A DNA stretch of 64,000 bases from Rhodoferax sp. BAB1 (GCF_013334205.1 NZ_CP054424.1:3756376-3820375); one strand, 5' to 3'. Positions 52,953 through 62,976 are shown, counted from the first letter of the stretch. Numbers and translations: made by a program. The notes: generated by a model from the letters alone, not told the origin.

Positions 52953-53387
52953 ATGTTTCGCACCGCTAGCCCCCGCTCGGCCGATGCCTACCGACGCATC
53001 AACGTCGAGACCAGCATGCACACCATCGACCAGTACCAGATCGTCAGCCTGCTGTTTGACGGCATGCTGCAGTCGCTGGCGGCCGCGCGTGGCGCGCTCG
53101 CCCGTGGCGACGTGCTGGCCAAGTGCGAGGCCATCGCGCGCGCCCTGCGCATCCTGGAAGAAGGCCTGAGCACCGGCCTGGACCGCATCGATGGTGGCGA
53201 ACTGGCCGAGAACCTGGCCGCCCTGTACGACTACTGCACGCGCCGCCTGATCCTGGCCAACGCCCAGAACGACGACGCCATCCTGCAGGAGATCCAGCGC
53301 CTGATCGAGACGGTGGCCCAGGGCTGGAAGGGCATGAAACAGGGAGCCACGGCCGAGCCGGCGGCTCCCGTGAGTACGGGAGCCTGA
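52953..53387 (+). CDS. fliS: Flagellin export chaperone FliS
   Basis: 144 residues, all helical. AYRRINVETSMHTIDQYQIV, SLLFDGMLQSLAAARGAL and LAALYDYCTRRLILANAQND are diagnostic. FliS binds the C-terminus of flagellin in the cytosol and prevents early polymerisation. It is followed three bases later by fliT. Confidence 0.97.
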   Translation: MFRTASPRSADAYRRINVETSMHTIDQYQIVSLLFDGMLQSLAAARGALARGDVLAKCEAIARALRILEEGLSTGLDRIDGGELAENLAALYDYCTRRLILANAQNDDAILQEIQRLIETVAQGWKGMKQGATAEPAAPVSTGA

Positions 53388-53390
53388 GCC

Positions 53391-53693
53391 ATGCCACAGA
53401 TGCTGATCGACTATTACAAGGCCATCGAGGACAGCAGCTCCAAGATGCTGGAAGCGGCCCGGGTCAAGGACCTGGAATCCGTGATGCGTTACGAAGGCGT
53501 ATGCGCCGTGCTGATCGAACAGCTGCGCTACCGTTCACGCGAGGAAGAGCTGCGGCCCGAGGAGCGCAGCGAGAAGGCGCGCATCATGCAGCGCATCCTG
53601 CGCAACGACGCCGAGATCCGCCACCTGACCGAACCCTGGCTCACCCATCTGGAGGAGATCATGGACGGTGGCGGCAAGCGCGTGTTGCATTGA
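53391..53693 (+). CDS. fliT: Flagellar protein FliT
   Basis: 100 residues, helical, in the fliD-fliS-fliT position. IDYYKAIEDSSSKMLEAARV, ARIMQRILRNDAEIRHLTEP and WLTHLEEIMDG fit FliT, the FliD chaperone that also binds FlhDC in model organisms. The family is weakly conserved, so the call rests on order and size as well as sequence. Confidence 0.85.
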   Translation: MPQMLIDYYKAIEDSSSKMLEAARVKDLESVMRYEGVCAVLIEQLRYRSREEELRPEERSEKARIMQRILRNDAEIRHLTEPWLTHLEEIMDGGGKRVLH

Positions 53694-53714
53694 GGCGGTC
53701 ATTGGGCGTTGAGG

Positions 53715-53736
53715 GTTGAGCGCGAATCCGCTCAAC
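53715..53736. terminator. Hairpin between convergent fliT and fliE
   Basis: GTTGAGCG, six-base loop, CGCTCAAC, with an alternative GGCGTTGAG/CTCAACGCC pairing over 53705-53739. There is no T tract, so termination may be weak. It lies between convergent genes. Confidence 0.5.
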
Positions 53737-53751
53737 GCCGGACGCTCAAGC

Positions 53752-54051
53752 TCAAACCTGCATGTTCATGATGTCCGTATAAGCCTGGACCATCCGGTTA
53801 CGCACGTGCAGCGTGGCCTGGAAGCCGATCTGGGCTTTCTGGATGGCCACCATGGTCTCTTCCAGGCTGACCTTGGGGTTTTCCATCTGCACCTGCTTCT
53901 GCAGGGTGCTGGCAAAGTTCTGGGCCTCGCTGACCGACTGCAGGGCGGCCTTGAATTCGCCGGGGAAACCATTGGCGGCCACGCCCGCCTTGGCGGCTGT
54001 GCCCGGCCGTACCGAAACCGGCATCGTGGTGGGTGTGAGTCGCAGATCCAT
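53752..54051 (-). CDS. fliE: Flagellar hook-basal body protein FliE
   Basis: 99 residues. FPGEFKAALQSVSEAQNFAS and QKAQIGFQATLHVRNRMVQA with YTDIMNMQV are diagnostic of FliE, which links the MS ring and the rod. It is divergent from fliF, and lies convergent to fliT. The intergenic region to fliF (54052-54222) should hold both promoters. Confidence 0.97.
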   Translation of the reverse strand: MDLRLTPTTMPVSVRPGTAAKAGVAANGFPGEFKAALQSVSEAQNFASTLQKQVQMENPKVSLEETMVAIQKAQIGFQATLHVRNRMVQAYTDIMNMQV

Positions 54052-54222
54052 AAGTCAGCCCCGTGGGTAGATGTTGGAACCGATGCTAGCGGCCACTCTG
54101 CGGATCTTTAGTTTGAAAAGGCAGGGAAACCCGGGTCTTTTCGCCCTATAGTTTTGGGGCGCAGCCAGAATAATCCGATGCACAGGCGCCGAAAACCGCG
54201 CCAGGATGTACCGGAACACACC

Positions 54223-55914
54223 ATGGCTGAAGCTGCTGCAATTCCCTTGAACCCGACGCTGGGCCAGCGTTTTTCCACGCTCAACCAGGGGCAGGTCATG
54301 CGCCTGGCCGTGGGCGTGGCCCTGTTCGTGGTCATTGCCATCGTCGGCCTCATGATGGGCCGCCAGGCCGAATGGCGGGTGCTCTACGCCAACCTGTCGG
54401 ACAAGGACGGCGGCGCCATCATTGCCCAGCTCTCGCAGCTGAACATCCCCTACAAGCACGCCGAAGGCGGCCACGCCATCCTGGTGCCGGCCGACAAGGT
54501 GCATGACACCCGCCTGCGCCTGGCCTCCCAGGGCCTGCCGAAAGGTTCGGTGGCCGGCTTCGAGCTGATGGAGGCCAACCGCTTCGGCGTCACCCAGTTC
54601 CAGGAGCGCGTCAGCTTCCAGCGCGGGCTCGAAGGCGAGCTCACGCGTTCCATCCAGGCCCTGTCCTCGGTGCAGAGCGCACGCGTGCACCTGGCCATGC
54701 CCAATCAGAACGGCTTTTTCCGCGAACAGCAGAAGCCCACGGCCTCGGTGCTGCTCAGTCTGAATGCCGGCCGTTCGCTGGACCGCAGCCAGATCGCCGG
54801 CATCGTGCACCTGGTGGCCTCCAGCGTGCCCGAGATGAAACCCGAGGCAGTCAGCGTGCTGGATGACACCGGCAAGTTGCTGTCCCAGTCGACCAACGGC
54901 CCGGACGGTGTGGCCGGTGGAGCCGATGCGCAGCAGCTGCAATACGTGCAGCAGCTCGAGACGCTCTACCGCCAGCGCATCCTGGACATCCTGGAGCCCG
55001 TGGTGGGCCGCCAGAACGTCAAGGCCCAGGTGACCGCCGAAGTCGATTTCTCGCAGACCGAGCAGACGTCTGAAACGCACAAGCCCAACCAGACGCCCGA
55101 TTCCGGCAGCATCCGCAGCCAGCAGCTGCTGGAGAGCAGCAACCCCGGCCCGGCCGGCCCCGCCGGTGTACCCGGTGCGACCAGCAACCAGCCGCCTGGA
55201 CCCAATGCCGCGCCCATCAACGCGCCGGCCCAGGCGCTGGCACCCGGTGCACCCGGCGCCGCCGCTGCGGCCACGCCGCCGAGCACACGACGCGAATCCA
55301 TCATCAATTACGAGGTCGACAAGACCGTGCGCGTGGTGCGCGCCGGCAGTGGTGTGGTCAAGCGCCTGAGTGCTGCCGTGGTGGTGAACCACAAGACCGA
55401 GACCGATGCCAAGGGCAAGACCACGACTGTGGCGCTGAGCGATCAGCAGATCGAGCGGATGACCGCACTGGTGCGTGAGACAATCGGTTTCAGCCAGGAA
55501 AGAGGTGACTCCGTGAACCTCATGAATGCCCCCTTTGCACAGGAAAAGATCACCTTGCCCGAGGTGCCCCTGTGGAAACAGCCTGAAGTGCAGGAGTTGG
55601 CGCGCAGCTTTGCGTGGCCGCTGGGCACGCTGTTGCTGGCTGTCCTGGTGCTCTTTGGTGTCATCCGCCCGGCCCTGCAGTCCCTGAGCAAGCCGGCGCA
55701 GCGCCGCCCGCAGCTCGACGCCATGTTGTCCGAGGAGCCGGACCGCCCGCAGCTCGCCGCACCGTCGCGCGAGGAAGCGGTCGGCCCCACACCCGGAGAG
55801 ATGGCGCTGGAGGACGCGCGCAAACTGACACGCGACAACCCGGCGGCCGTGGCCGGCATCGTCAAGGGCTGGATCAACGGCGAAAATCAGGGCAATGCCC
55901 TGACGATGGGATAA
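54223..55914 (+). CDS. fliF: Flagellar MS-ring protein FliF
   Basis: 563 residues. Two membrane segments lie near residues 25-47 (MRLAVGVALFVVIAIVGLMM) and near 465-485 (LGTLLLAVLVLFGVI). Between them are the periplasmic ring-building motifs (WRVLYANLSDKDGGAIIAQL; VSFQRGLEGELTRSIQALSS). The linker near residues 305-355 is Pro/Ala-rich. Start: ATG 54223 (MAEAAAIPLN); the frame extends upstream to 54154 without support. The C-terminal tail binds FliG. Confidence 0.97.
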   Translation: MAEAAAIPLNPTLGQRFSTLNQGQVMRLAVGVALFVVIAIVGLMMGRQAEWRVLYANLSDKDGGAIIAQLSQLNIPYKHAEGGHAILVPADKVHDTRLRLASQGLPKGSVAGFELMEANRFGVTQFQERVSFQRGLEGELTRSIQALSSVQSARVHLAMPNQNGFFREQQKPTASVLLSLNAGRSLDRSQIAGIVHLVASSVPEMKPEAVSVLDDTGKLLSQSTNGPDGVAGGADAQQLQYVQQLETLYRQRILDILEPVVGRQNVKAQVTAEVDFSQTEQTSETHKPNQTPDSGSIRSQQLLESSNPGPAGPAGVPGATSNQPPGPNAAPINAPAQALAPGAPGAAAAATPPSTRRESIINYEVDKTVRVVRAGSGVVKRLSAAVVVNHKTETDAKGKTTTVALSDQQIERMTALVRETIGFSQERGDSVNLMNAPFAQEKITLPEVPLWKQPEVQELARSFAWPLGTLLLAVLVLFGVIRPALQSLSKPAQRRPQLDAMLSEEPDRPQLAAPSREEAVGPTPGEMALEDARKLTRDNPAAVAGIVKGWINGENQGNALTMG

Positions 55915-55918
55915 GACC

Positions 55919-56920
55919 ATGGCGACACCGGACGACGGTCTGCAGGACGCCGCGGTCCTCCTCATGTCCCTGGGGGAGGAGGAGGCGGCCGAGGTCTTCA
56001 AGCATCTGTCACCCAAGGAGGTGCAGAAGCTGGGCGAGGCCATTGCCAAGACCAAGTCCATCACACGCGAACGTGTCGACGACGTGGTGACCAAGTTCAC
56101 CAACATCGCGGCCGCGCAAAGCCTGCTGGTGTCCGATTCGGGCGACTACGTGCGCTCCGTGCTCAAGCGCGCCCTGGGCGACGACAAGGCGGCCCTGCTG
56201 ATCGACCGCATCCTGCAGGGCGGCGACGTCTCGGGCATCGAGAGCCTCAAGTGGATGGACCCGATGTCGGTGGCCGAGCTGCTGCGCAACGAACACCCGC
56301 AGATCGTGGCGGCCATCCTGGTGCACCTGGACTACGACCAGTCGGCCGACATCCTCAAGTACCTGACCGAGCGCCAGCGCAACGAAGTCATGCTGCGCAT
56401 CGCCACCATGGAAGGCATCCAGCCCACGGCGCTCAAGGACCTCAACGAGGTGCTGTTCAAGGTGCTGGCCGGCGGCGACAAGATCCGCAAGGCGTCGCTG
56501 GGCGGCATCAAGACCGCGGCCGAGATGATCAACCTGATGGGCACGGTGATCGAAGGCACGGTGCTCGAATCGATCCGCGGCCACGACCCCGAGCTCGCGC
56601 AGAAGATCATGGACAAGATGTTCGTGTTCGACGACGTCATGAAGCTCGACGACAAGGCCATCCAGATGCTTCTCAAGGAAGTCGCCTCCGAGTCGCTCAT
56701 CGTGGCGCTCAAGGGCGCCCAGCCCGAACTCAAGGAGAAGTTCCTCTCCAACATGTCCTCGCGTGCGGCCGAAACGCTGCGCGAGGACCTGGAGTCGCGC
56801 GGCCCGATGCGCCTGTCCGAAGTCGAGACGCAGCAGAAGGAAATCCTCAAGATCGTGCGTCGCCTGGCCGACGAAGGCCAGATCGTCATCGGCGGCGGCG
56901 CCGACGACGCCATGGTCTGA
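55919..56920 (+). CDS. fliG: Flagellar motor switch protein FliG
   Basis: 333 residues. LKWMDPMSVAELLRNEHPQI, DVMKLDDKAIQMLLKEVASE and RGPMRLSEVETQQKEILKIV are diagnostic of FliG, the rotor protein that meets MotA. It starts four bases after fliF. Confidence 0.98.
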   Translation: MATPDDGLQDAAVLLMSLGEEEAAEVFKHLSPKEVQKLGEAIAKTKSITRERVDDVVTKFTNIAAAQSLLVSDSGDYVRSVLKRALGDDKAALLIDRILQGGDVSGIESLKWMDPMSVAELLRNEHPQIVAAILVHLDYDQSADILKYLTERQRNEVMLRIATMEGIQPTALKDLNEVLFKVLAGGDKIRKASLGGIKTAAEMINLMGTVIEGTVLESIRGHDPELAQKIMDKMFVFDDVMKLDDKAIQMLLKEVASESLIVALKGAQPELKEKFLSNMSSRAAETLREDLESRGPMRLSEVETQQKEILKIVRRLADEGQIVIGGGADDAMV

Positions 56921-56943
56921 AAGACTCACGCCAGGACCGAGTC

Positions 56944-57633
56944 ATGCGACCCACCACCCGTTTCATCCCCGGCGACGAGATTGACGCCGTCTCCCGCTGG
57001 AGCTTTGCCGACGTCGATGCTGCCGCCATCCTGCTGGAGGAGCAAAGCCGCGAGCGCGAACTCAACGAGCAGATCGACGCCGTGCGTCAGCAGTTCCACG
57101 CCGAAGGTTATGCCGACGGCTTCAAGCAGGGCCGCGCGCAGACGCTGCTGGAGGCGCAGAAGCAGATCAGCGACTACATCGCCCAGCAGGGCCGCGATGC
57201 CGCGCAGCAGCTGGGCAGCCTGATCGAATCGGCCCAAGCCCAGCTCGAAGGGGCCGAGCAGCTGGCCGGCCAGGCCGTGCTGGAGCTGGCCTGCGAGATG
57301 GCGCGCCAGGTGCTGCGCCACGAGATCTCGAGCAACCCCAATGTGCTGCTGCCGGTGATCCGCGAAGCCCTGGGCATGCTGTTTTCCGACAGCAAGGCGG
57401 TGCAGATCAAGCTCAACCCGCTGGACCTGGATGTGCTGCAGGACATCCTGCACGAGGAATACCCCAACCTGCCGCTCACGCTGCAGCCCGATGCGGCCAT
57501 CGCACGTGGCGCTTGCCTGGTGGAATCGGCCGGCACCGTCATCGACGGCCGGCTGGAAAAGCGCTGGGCGCGCGCCATTGGCCGGCTCGGGCAGAACCTG
57601 CCCTGGGAGGAGGTCTCCGGTGACGATGCCTGA
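56944..57633 (+). CDS. fliH: Flagellar assembly protein FliH
   Basis: 229 residues. The N-terminus ([16 protein letters not shown]) and middle coiled region with [20 protein letters not shown], plus a C-terminal V-ATPase E-subunit-like domain ([40 protein letters not shown]), identify FliH, the regulator of FliI. I chose ATG 56944. The frame extends upstream into fliG as a shadow. Confidence 0.95.
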   Translation: MRPTTRFIPGDEIDAVSRWSFADVDAAAILLEEQSRERELNEQIDAVRQQFHAEGYADGFKQGRAQTLLEAQKQISDYIAQQGRDAAQQLGSLIESAQAQLEGAEQLAGQAVLELACEMARQVLRHEISSNPNVLLPVIREALGMLFSDSKAVQIKLNPLDLDVLQDILHEEYPNLPLTLQPDAAIARGACLVESAGTVIDGRLEKRWARAIGRLGQNLPWEEVSGDDA

Positions 57634-59047
57634 GCCCGGCGCACGCTGGTTGCAGTTTCTGGACAGCGCACGCCAGCAGGCCGGCGCGCCGCAAAGCACG
57701 CTGGAAGCGGGGGGCACGCTCACGCGGCTGGCGGGCCTGGTGCTGGAGGCCGTGGGCATCCGCGCACCGGTGGGATCGCAATGCCTGATCAGCCAGCCCG
57801 GGCAGCCACCGGTGCTGGCCGAGGTCGTGGGGTTTTCCGGTGACCGGGCCTTCCTGATGCCGGCCGGTGATGTGCAGGGCCTCTCCAGTGGTGCCAGCGT
57901 GGTACCGACTGCGCCTTATGTGGCCGTGCCGCGCCTGGGGGACAGCCCCTCCTCGGCCCGGACGGTCGGCTACGTGCAGGGCCAGTTGCGCCTGCCGCTG
58001 GGGCCGGGCCTGCTGGGCCGCGTGGTCGATGCCCATGGCGAACCGCTGGACCGCCGCGGGCCGGTCGTGAACGTGCTGTCGCGCCCGCTGGACCGTACTC
58101 CCATCAATGCCATGGACCGCGCACCGATACGCGAGCCGCTGGACACCGGCGTGCGTGCCATCAATGCCCTGCTGTCGGTGGGCCGGGGCCAGCGCCTGGG
58201 CCTGTTCGCCGGTGCCGGTGTCGGCAAGAGCGTGCTGCTGGGCATGATGGCGCGTTACACCCAGGCCGATGTCATCGTGGTCGGCCTGATCGGCGAACGG
58301 GGCCGGGAAGTCAAGGAATTCATCGAGGACATCCTGGGCGAAGAGGGGCGCGCGCGCTCCGTCGTGGTGGCGGCACCGGCCGACTCCCCGCCGCTGCTGC
58401 GCATGCAGGCTGCGTCCTACGCCACCGGCGTGGCCGAATACTTTCGCGATCAGGGGCAGCACGTGCTGCTGCTCATGGATTCGCTCACGCGGTATGCCAT
58501 GGCGCAGCGCGAGATCGCGCTGGCCGTGGGCGAGCCGCCGGCCACCAAGGGCTACCCGCCGTCCTGTTTCGCCCGCCTGCCGCAACTGGTCGAGCGCAGC
58601 GGCAACGGCCTGAATGGCGTGGGCTCCATCACGGCCTTCTACACCGTGCTGAGCGAGGGCGATGACCAGCAGGACCCGATTGCCGACGCGGCCCGCGCCA
58701 TCCTGGACGGTCACATCGTGCTCACGCGTGCGCTGGCCGAGGCCGGCCACTACCCGGCCATCGACATCGCGCAGTCGGCCTCGCGTGTGATGCACAACGT
58801 GGTGAGCCGCGAGCATTTCGAACTGGCGCGCCAGTTCCGCGCCATCGCCTCGCGTTACGAACGCGGGCGCGACCTGGTGCAGATCGGCGCCTACGTGCAC
58901 GGCTCCGACCCGGGGCTGGACGAGGCGATCCGCCTGAGCGGCCCCATGAGCGATTTCCTGCGCCAGGACATGTACGCCGGTGCCGGCTTCGAGGAAAGCG
59001 TCAAGGCCATGGCGGCCACCATCCAGCGCGAGGAGGCTTTCCCGTGA
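57620..59047 (+). CDS. fliI: Flagellum-specific ATPase FliI
   Basis: 475 residues, an F1-ATPase beta-like export ATPase. Walker A is [17 protein letters not shown], Walker B is [20 protein letters not shown], and [20 protein letters not shown] is the export-ATPase signature. I prefer the GTG at 57620 because AGGAGG lies six bases upstream; ATG 57626 is the alternative. It overlaps fliH by 14 bases. Confidence 0.95.
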   Translation: MTMPEPGARWLQFLDSARQQAGAPQSTLEAGGTLTRLAGLVLEAVGIRAPVGSQCLISQPGQPPVLAEVVGFSGDRAFLMPAGDVQGLSSGASVVPTAPYVAVPRLGDSPSSARTVGYVQGQLRLPLGPGLLGRVVDAHGEPLDRRGPVVNVLSRPLDRTPINAMDRAPIREPLDTGVRAINALLSVGRGQRLGLFAGAGVGKSVLLGMMARYTQADVIVVGLIGERGREVKEFIEDILGEEGRARSVVVAAPADSPPLLRMQAASYATGVAEYFRDQGQHVLLLMDSLTRYAMAQREIALAVGEPPATKGYPPSCFARLPQLVERSGNGLNGVGSITAFYTVLSEGDDQQDPIADAARAILDGHIVLTRALAEAGHYPAIDIAQSASRVMHNVVSREHFELARQFRAIASRYERGRDLVQIGAYVHGSDPGLDEAIRLSGPMSDFLRQDMYAGAGFEESVKAMAATIQREEAFP

Positions 59048-59078
59048 GCGCCCGCCCTGACCTGCAGCGGAGGCCGGC

Positions 59079-59555
59079 ATGTCGGCCCTGAAGAGCCTGG
59101 CCCTGGCCATCGAGGTCGCCACGCGCGCGCGTGACCAGGCCGACCAGGCCCTGATGCAGGCGCGCCGCGCCGTGCAGCAGGCCCAGGGCCAGCTGGACCA
59201 GCTGGAGAGTTATGCCGCCGATACCGAGTCACGCTGGGCGACGGCTTCCGCGGTCAGCCTCAGCGCCGAGCTGATGCAGCACCACCACCACTTCCAGCAG
59301 CGCCTGCGCCAGGCCATCGGCATGCAGCAGGGCGTGATGGGCGATCTGCAGCGCCAGGCCGAGGCGGCCCGCCTGCGCCGGGTGCAGGAAGAGGTGCGAC
59401 TGGCCGCCTTCCAGCAACTGCTGAAGAAAAAGCTGGCGACCCGCACCCAGCAGGAAGCCCGGCGCGAACAGAAACAGATGGATGAACTGGCGGTCCTCAA
59501 ATACGCCCGTGCTGCCGGTGGGACCGGCAGCTTGTTGACTGGAGAACCAACATGA
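59079..59555 (+). CDS. fliJ: Flagellar export chaperone escort FliJ
   Basis: 158 residues, mostly coiled coil, in the fliI-fliJ-fliK position. LALAIEVATRARDQADQALM and QQHHHFQQRL-like helical heptads fit FliJ, which bridges the ATPase and FlhA. The start ATG 59079 has CGGAGG upstream. The stop overlaps the fliK ATG (ATGA). Confidence 0.92.
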   Translation: MSALKSLALAIEVATRARDQADQALMQARRAVQQAQGQLDQLESYAADTESRWATASAVSLSAELMQHHHHFQQRLRQAIGMQQGVMGDLQRQAEAARLRRVQEEVRLAAFQQLLKKKLATRTQQEARREQKQMDELAVLKYARAAGGTGSLLTGEPT

Positions 59556-60796
59556 GCATAGAACACGGTGTGAGCACCAGCGCTCCCAAGGCTGCGGCCA
59601 AGGCGGCACAGTCCGGGGGCAGCGGGCCGGGGGCCGGCAAGGCCCAGGCGGCGACCCCGGGGGACTTTGCCTCCCTGCTGCTGAGCCTGGGGGCCGAGGA
59701 TCTGCTGCCCCAGGACGCGCTGGCGGACGCGGGGGAGGACCTGCTGGCGACCGCGACCGTTACGGTCGAGGCAGCCGAACCTGCGGCAGTGCCGGTTGAT
59801 GCCGGCCTGCCCGTGGTGGGCCTGCCGCAGCTGGCCGTGCCGGTCGTTGCTGCCACTGCCGTGCCGCAGGCGGCCGCGCAGGCCGACGGGCTGGCGGGCA
59901 TCGCACCTGCAGTGGCCGAGGCCGCGCCTGCCACGCCCGTCACGACGCGCACGGTCGTCGGCCCGGCGGAATTGCGTGCTGGCCAGGTCGAGGAACAACA
60001 GGATCTGGCACAGGCACAGCCCCAGGCGGTCGAGGCGCCGGTCTCTGACAAGGCCCAGGACGTCCAGCCCCTGCTGCGGCAGGCGGTGCTGGTCCAGCGC
60101 ATGGCGCAGCACCGGGGCCAGGCGGCTGAACTGGCGGCCCAGGCGGTCAAGGAACAGCGCGGCGAGGACATGGCCGCCCGGCTGGGTTGGCGCATCAGCG
60201 AACCACCGGCCACCGGGCTGGCGCAGGCCCTGCTGGCGGCGGGCGCTGGAGAGGCGGGTCTGCGGCCCCTGGAGCGCCGCGGCGACAAGCCGGGCCTGCG
60301 TACGGGCGAGGTCGGTGCCTGGAGCGGCCCGACGCAAGCCGAAGGCGCCCGCATGGATGTGCCGGCCGTGGCTCCAGACGGGGGCTTGACGACCGAAATG
60401 CGGGTGGCCGAGCAGGTCAGCTACTGGATCGGCCGCGGTGCGCAGAACGCCGAGCTGGAAGTCGAAGGACTGGGAGAGGGCCCGGTCAAGGTCAGCATCG
60501 AGTTGCAGGGCCAGGAAGCGCGCGTCGAATTCCGCGCCGACCAGGCGCAGACGCGCCAGGTCCTGCAGGATTCCATGCCGCACCTGCGTGAACTGCTGGA
60601 GCGCGAAGGGCTGGTGCTGTCCGGCCTGTCGGTGGGCAGCTCGGGTGCCGACCGTGGGGGTGGCCAGTCTTCTTCCCAGGGCCGTCAGGGCGGCCGCCAG
60701 GGGCCTGCCGGCGTGCCTGAATTGCCGGTGGCAGCACTGGCGGCGGCCAGCCGGGGTGCGCCGCTGTCGGGTCGCTCGGTGGATCTTTTTGTGTGA
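59552..60796 (+). CDS. fliK: Flagellar hook-length control protein FliK
   Basis: 414 residues. The long N-terminal part is Ala/Pro/Gln-rich and disordered (molecular ruler). The C-terminal domain has the Flg_hook motif AELEVEGLGEGPVKVSIELQ and LRELLEREGLVLSGLSVG. FliK sets hook length and triggers the FlhB switch. The motif uses VSIELQGQEARVEF where other species have V.L....G...V.F. Confidence 0.93.
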   Translation: MSIEHGVSTSAPKAAAKAAQSGGSGPGAGKAQAATPGDFASLLLSLGAEDLLPQDALADAGEDLLATATVTVEAAEPAAVPVDAGLPVVGLPQLAVPVVAATAVPQAAAQADGLAGIAPAVAEAAPATPVTTRTVVGPAELRAGQVEEQQDLAQAQPQAVEAPVSDKAQDVQPLLRQAVLVQRMAQHRGQAAELAAQAVKEQRGEDMAARLGWRISEPPATGLAQALLAAGAGEAGLRPLERRGDKPGLRTGEVGAWSGPTQAEGARMDVPAVAPDGGLTTEMRVAEQVSYWIGRGAQNAELEVEGLGEGPVKVSIELQGQEARVEFRADQAQTRQVLQDSMPHLRELLEREGLVLSGLSVGSSGADRGGGQSSSQGRQGGRQGPAGVPELPVAALAAASRGAPLSGRSVDLFV

Positions 60797-60841
60797 GCCT
60801 GCCGGCGGCCCGGGGCAGCGGTCCGGATTGGCATGGTTTTT

Positions 60842-60917
60842 TACCCTTAATCAGGGTATCGTAGACCGGGATGTCGAGAATAATTTGACTGAGCATGCAG
60901 GCTTCCGTGTCTGCATG
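60842..60917. promoter_or_regulatory. Two perfect inverted repeats between fliK and fliL
   Basis: TACCCT-TAATC-AGGGTA at 60842-60858 and CATGCAG, ten bases, CTGCATG at 60894-60917 lie in the 173-base gap after fliK. It is the only large break in the fliF-P series, and it is A+T richer than its surroundings. It may be a promoter or operator for fliLMNOP. Confidence 0.4.
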
Positions 60918-60969
60918 ACACGTGGCGTATCGCCGCAATGCAACAAGCAATGTCGTAGAGGACTAGATC

Positions 60970-61521
60970 GTGGCCACCAAATCCCCCGATGCCGAAGCCG
61001 CACCGCCGCCCAAGAGCAAGAAGATGCTGCTGATGGTGGTGATCGGGGTCGTGGTGCTGGCGCTGGTCGCGGCCGGCGGCTACATCTACCTGGCCAAGAA
61101 GAACGCTGCGGCGCTGGACGGCGAGGAAGAGGAGGAGGTCGCTGCCGTGGTCGAACTGACCGGGCCGCCGACCTACCTGCCACTGGACAATATGGTGGTC
61201 AACCTGGCCGACCCGGGGGGGGAGCGCGTGGCACAGGTGGGCATCACGCTGGAGCTGGCCGGCGTCCTGGAGGTCGAAAAAGTCAAGGCCTACCTGCCGA
61301 CCATCCGCAGCGATGTGCTGCTGCTGGTCTCGCAGCGCACGGCGGATGAGCTGCTCAGCCGCGAGGGCAAGGAGAAGCTGGCCGAGGACATCCTCGCGGC
61401 GGCTTCCAAGCACTTTGGCAAGGCGGCACCGGCAGCCAAGGGCGACAAGAAAAAGGGCAACGGTAACGGCAATGGGAACCCGGTGCGGGGCGTGCTGTTT
61501 TCCAGCTTCATCGTTCAATGA
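60970..61521 (+). CDS. fliL: Flagellar basal body-associated protein FliL
   Basis: 183 residues. A short cytosolic tail and one membrane helix (MLLMVVIGVVVLALVAAGGY) are followed by the periplasmic FliL domain (YLPLDNMVVNLADPGGERVA, QVGITLELAG). The C-terminal part carries a Lys/Gly/Asn-rich insert before VRGVLFSSFIVQ. Start: GTG 60970 with AGAGGAC upstream. FliL supports stator function. Confidence 0.94.
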   Translation: MATKSPDAEAAPPPKSKKMLLMVVIGVVVLALVAAGGYIYLAKKNAAALDGEEEEEVAAVVELTGPPTYLPLDNMVVNLADPGGERVAQVGITLELAGVLEVEKVKAYLPTIRSDVLLLVSQRTADELLSREGKEKLAEDILAAASKHFGKAAPAAKGDKKKGNGNGNGNPVRGVLFSSFIVQ

Positions 61522-61541
61522 GGACATGAGGACTTACGGGC

Positions 61542-62546
61542 ATGAGTGAATCGTTTCTTTCCCAGGAAGAAGTCGATGCCCTCCTGGAGGGGGTCACCGG
61601 CGAGAGCCAGAAGTCGGTCGAGGAAGTGGCCGAGGCCGGGGAGATCCGCGCCTACAACATGTCCAGCCAGGAGCGCATCGTGCGCGGGCGCATGCCGACG
61701 ATGGAAATCGTCAACGAGCGTTTCGCCCGCAACCTGCGCATCGGCCTGTTCAACTTCATCCGCCGCAGCCCCGAGATCTCCGTCGGGCCGGTGCAGGTGC
61801 AGCGCTATAGCGCCTTCCTGCGCGAGCTGGCCGTGCCCACCAATTTCAACATCGTGGCCATCCGCCCGCTGCGCGGCAGCGGCCTGATCGTCTGCGAGCC
61901 GGCCCTGGTGTTCGGCGTGATCGACACGCTGTACGGCGGCATCGGCAAGTTCCAGACCCGCATCGAGGGGCGCGACTTCTCGGCCACCGAGCAGCGTGTG
62001 ATCAATCGCCTGGTCGACGTGATCTCCGAAGAGTACAAGAAGGCCTGGCGCGGGATCTACCCGATCGAGCTGGACTACCAGCGCAGCGAGATGCAGCCGC
62101 AGTTCGCCAATATCGCCACGCCCAGCGAGATCGTGATCTCCACCTCCTTCCAGCTGGAGATTGCCGAGATCACCGGCTCCATCCATTTCTGCATGCCGTA
62201 CGCGACGATGGAGCCCATCCGCGACGTGCTGTATTCATCCACCCAGGGCGACTCGATCGAGGTGGATCGCCGTTGGGTCACCGTGCTGACGCGCGAGATC
62301 CAGGCCGCCGAGGTGACCCTGGTCGCCGAGTTGGCCCGGGCCGACGCGACGGTGGAGGAGCTGCTGGCCATGAAGCCGGGGGATTTCATCGAACTCGGGC
62401 GCCAACCCCGCATCGAGGCCTCGGTCGACGGCGTGCCGGTGTTCGAGTGCCAGTACGGTACGCACAACGCCAAATACGCCCTGCGCATCGACAAGTGCCT
62501 GCGCGGCAATGACACCAACTGGTTAGGGGAACGCTATGGCGGTTGA
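61542..62546 (+). CDS. fliM: Flagellar motor switch protein FliM
   Basis: 334 residues. The N-terminal CheY-binding peptide is FLSQEEVDALLEGVTGE. The middle has YNMSSQERIVRGRMPTMEIV and SAFLRELAVPTNFNIVAIRP, and the C-terminal FliN-like domain closes the protein. It overlaps fliN by 11 bases. Confidence 0.98.
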   Translation: MSESFLSQEEVDALLEGVTGESQKSVEEVAEAGEIRAYNMSSQERIVRGRMPTMEIVNERFARNLRIGLFNFIRRSPEISVGPVQVQRYSAFLRELAVPTNFNIVAIRPLRGSGLIVCEPALVFGVIDTLYGGIGKFQTRIEGRDFSATEQRVINRLVDVISEEYKKAWRGIYPIELDYQRSEMQPQFANIATPSEIVISTSFQLEIAEITGSIHFCMPYATMEPIRDVLYSSTQGDSIEVDRRWVTVLTREIQAAEVTLVAELARADATVEELLAMKPGDFIELGRQPRIEASVDGVPVFECQYGTHNAKYALRIDKCLRGNDTNWLGERYGG

Positions 62547-62967
62547 CGACACACCGGATCAGAAACCCGAAGACGACGGCATGGCCGACTGGGCCGAGGC
62601 ACTGCAGGAGCAGAAAAGCACGGAGAAGGGCCCCGAGGTCGAGCCTGGTGGCGTGTTGAGCGGCGGGGCCCCGCGCCCCTTCTCCGCTGGCGACGCCCCG
62701 GTTTCCGATATCAACATGGTGCTGGACATCCCGGTCCAGCTCTCGGTGGAGCTGGGCCGTACCAAGGTGCCGATCAAGCACATCCTGCAGCTGGGCCAGG
62801 GCTCGGTCGTCGAGCTCGATGCCATGGCCGGCGAACCCATGGACGTGCTGGTGAACGGCTACCTGATCGCCCAGGGCGAGGTGGTCGTGGTCAATGACAA
62901 GTTCGGCATCCGTCTCACTGACGTTGTCACCCCGTCTGAACGCCTGCGCCGCGTCAGCAGGGGGTAA
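62536..62967 (+). CDS. fliN: Flagellar motor switch protein FliN
   Basis: 143 residues. The C-terminal SpoA domain reads [37 protein letters not shown] and [20 protein letters not shown]. The N-terminal 50 residues are acidic and variable. FliN forms the bottom of the C ring. Confidence 0.98.
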   Translation: MAVDDTPDQKPEDDGMADWAEALQEQKSTEKGPEVEPGGVLSGGAPRPFSAGDAPVSDINMVLDIPVQLSVELGRTKVPIKHILQLGQGSVVELDAMAGEPMDVLVNGYLIAQGEVVVVNDKFGIRLTDVVTPSERLRRVSRG

Positions 62968-62976
62968 ACTGGAGAC

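Noticed and set aside
54055..56106. A 683-codon minus-strand open frame opposite fliF
   Set aside because: fliF and fliG are clearly coding on the other strand; this frame has no recognisable motif.
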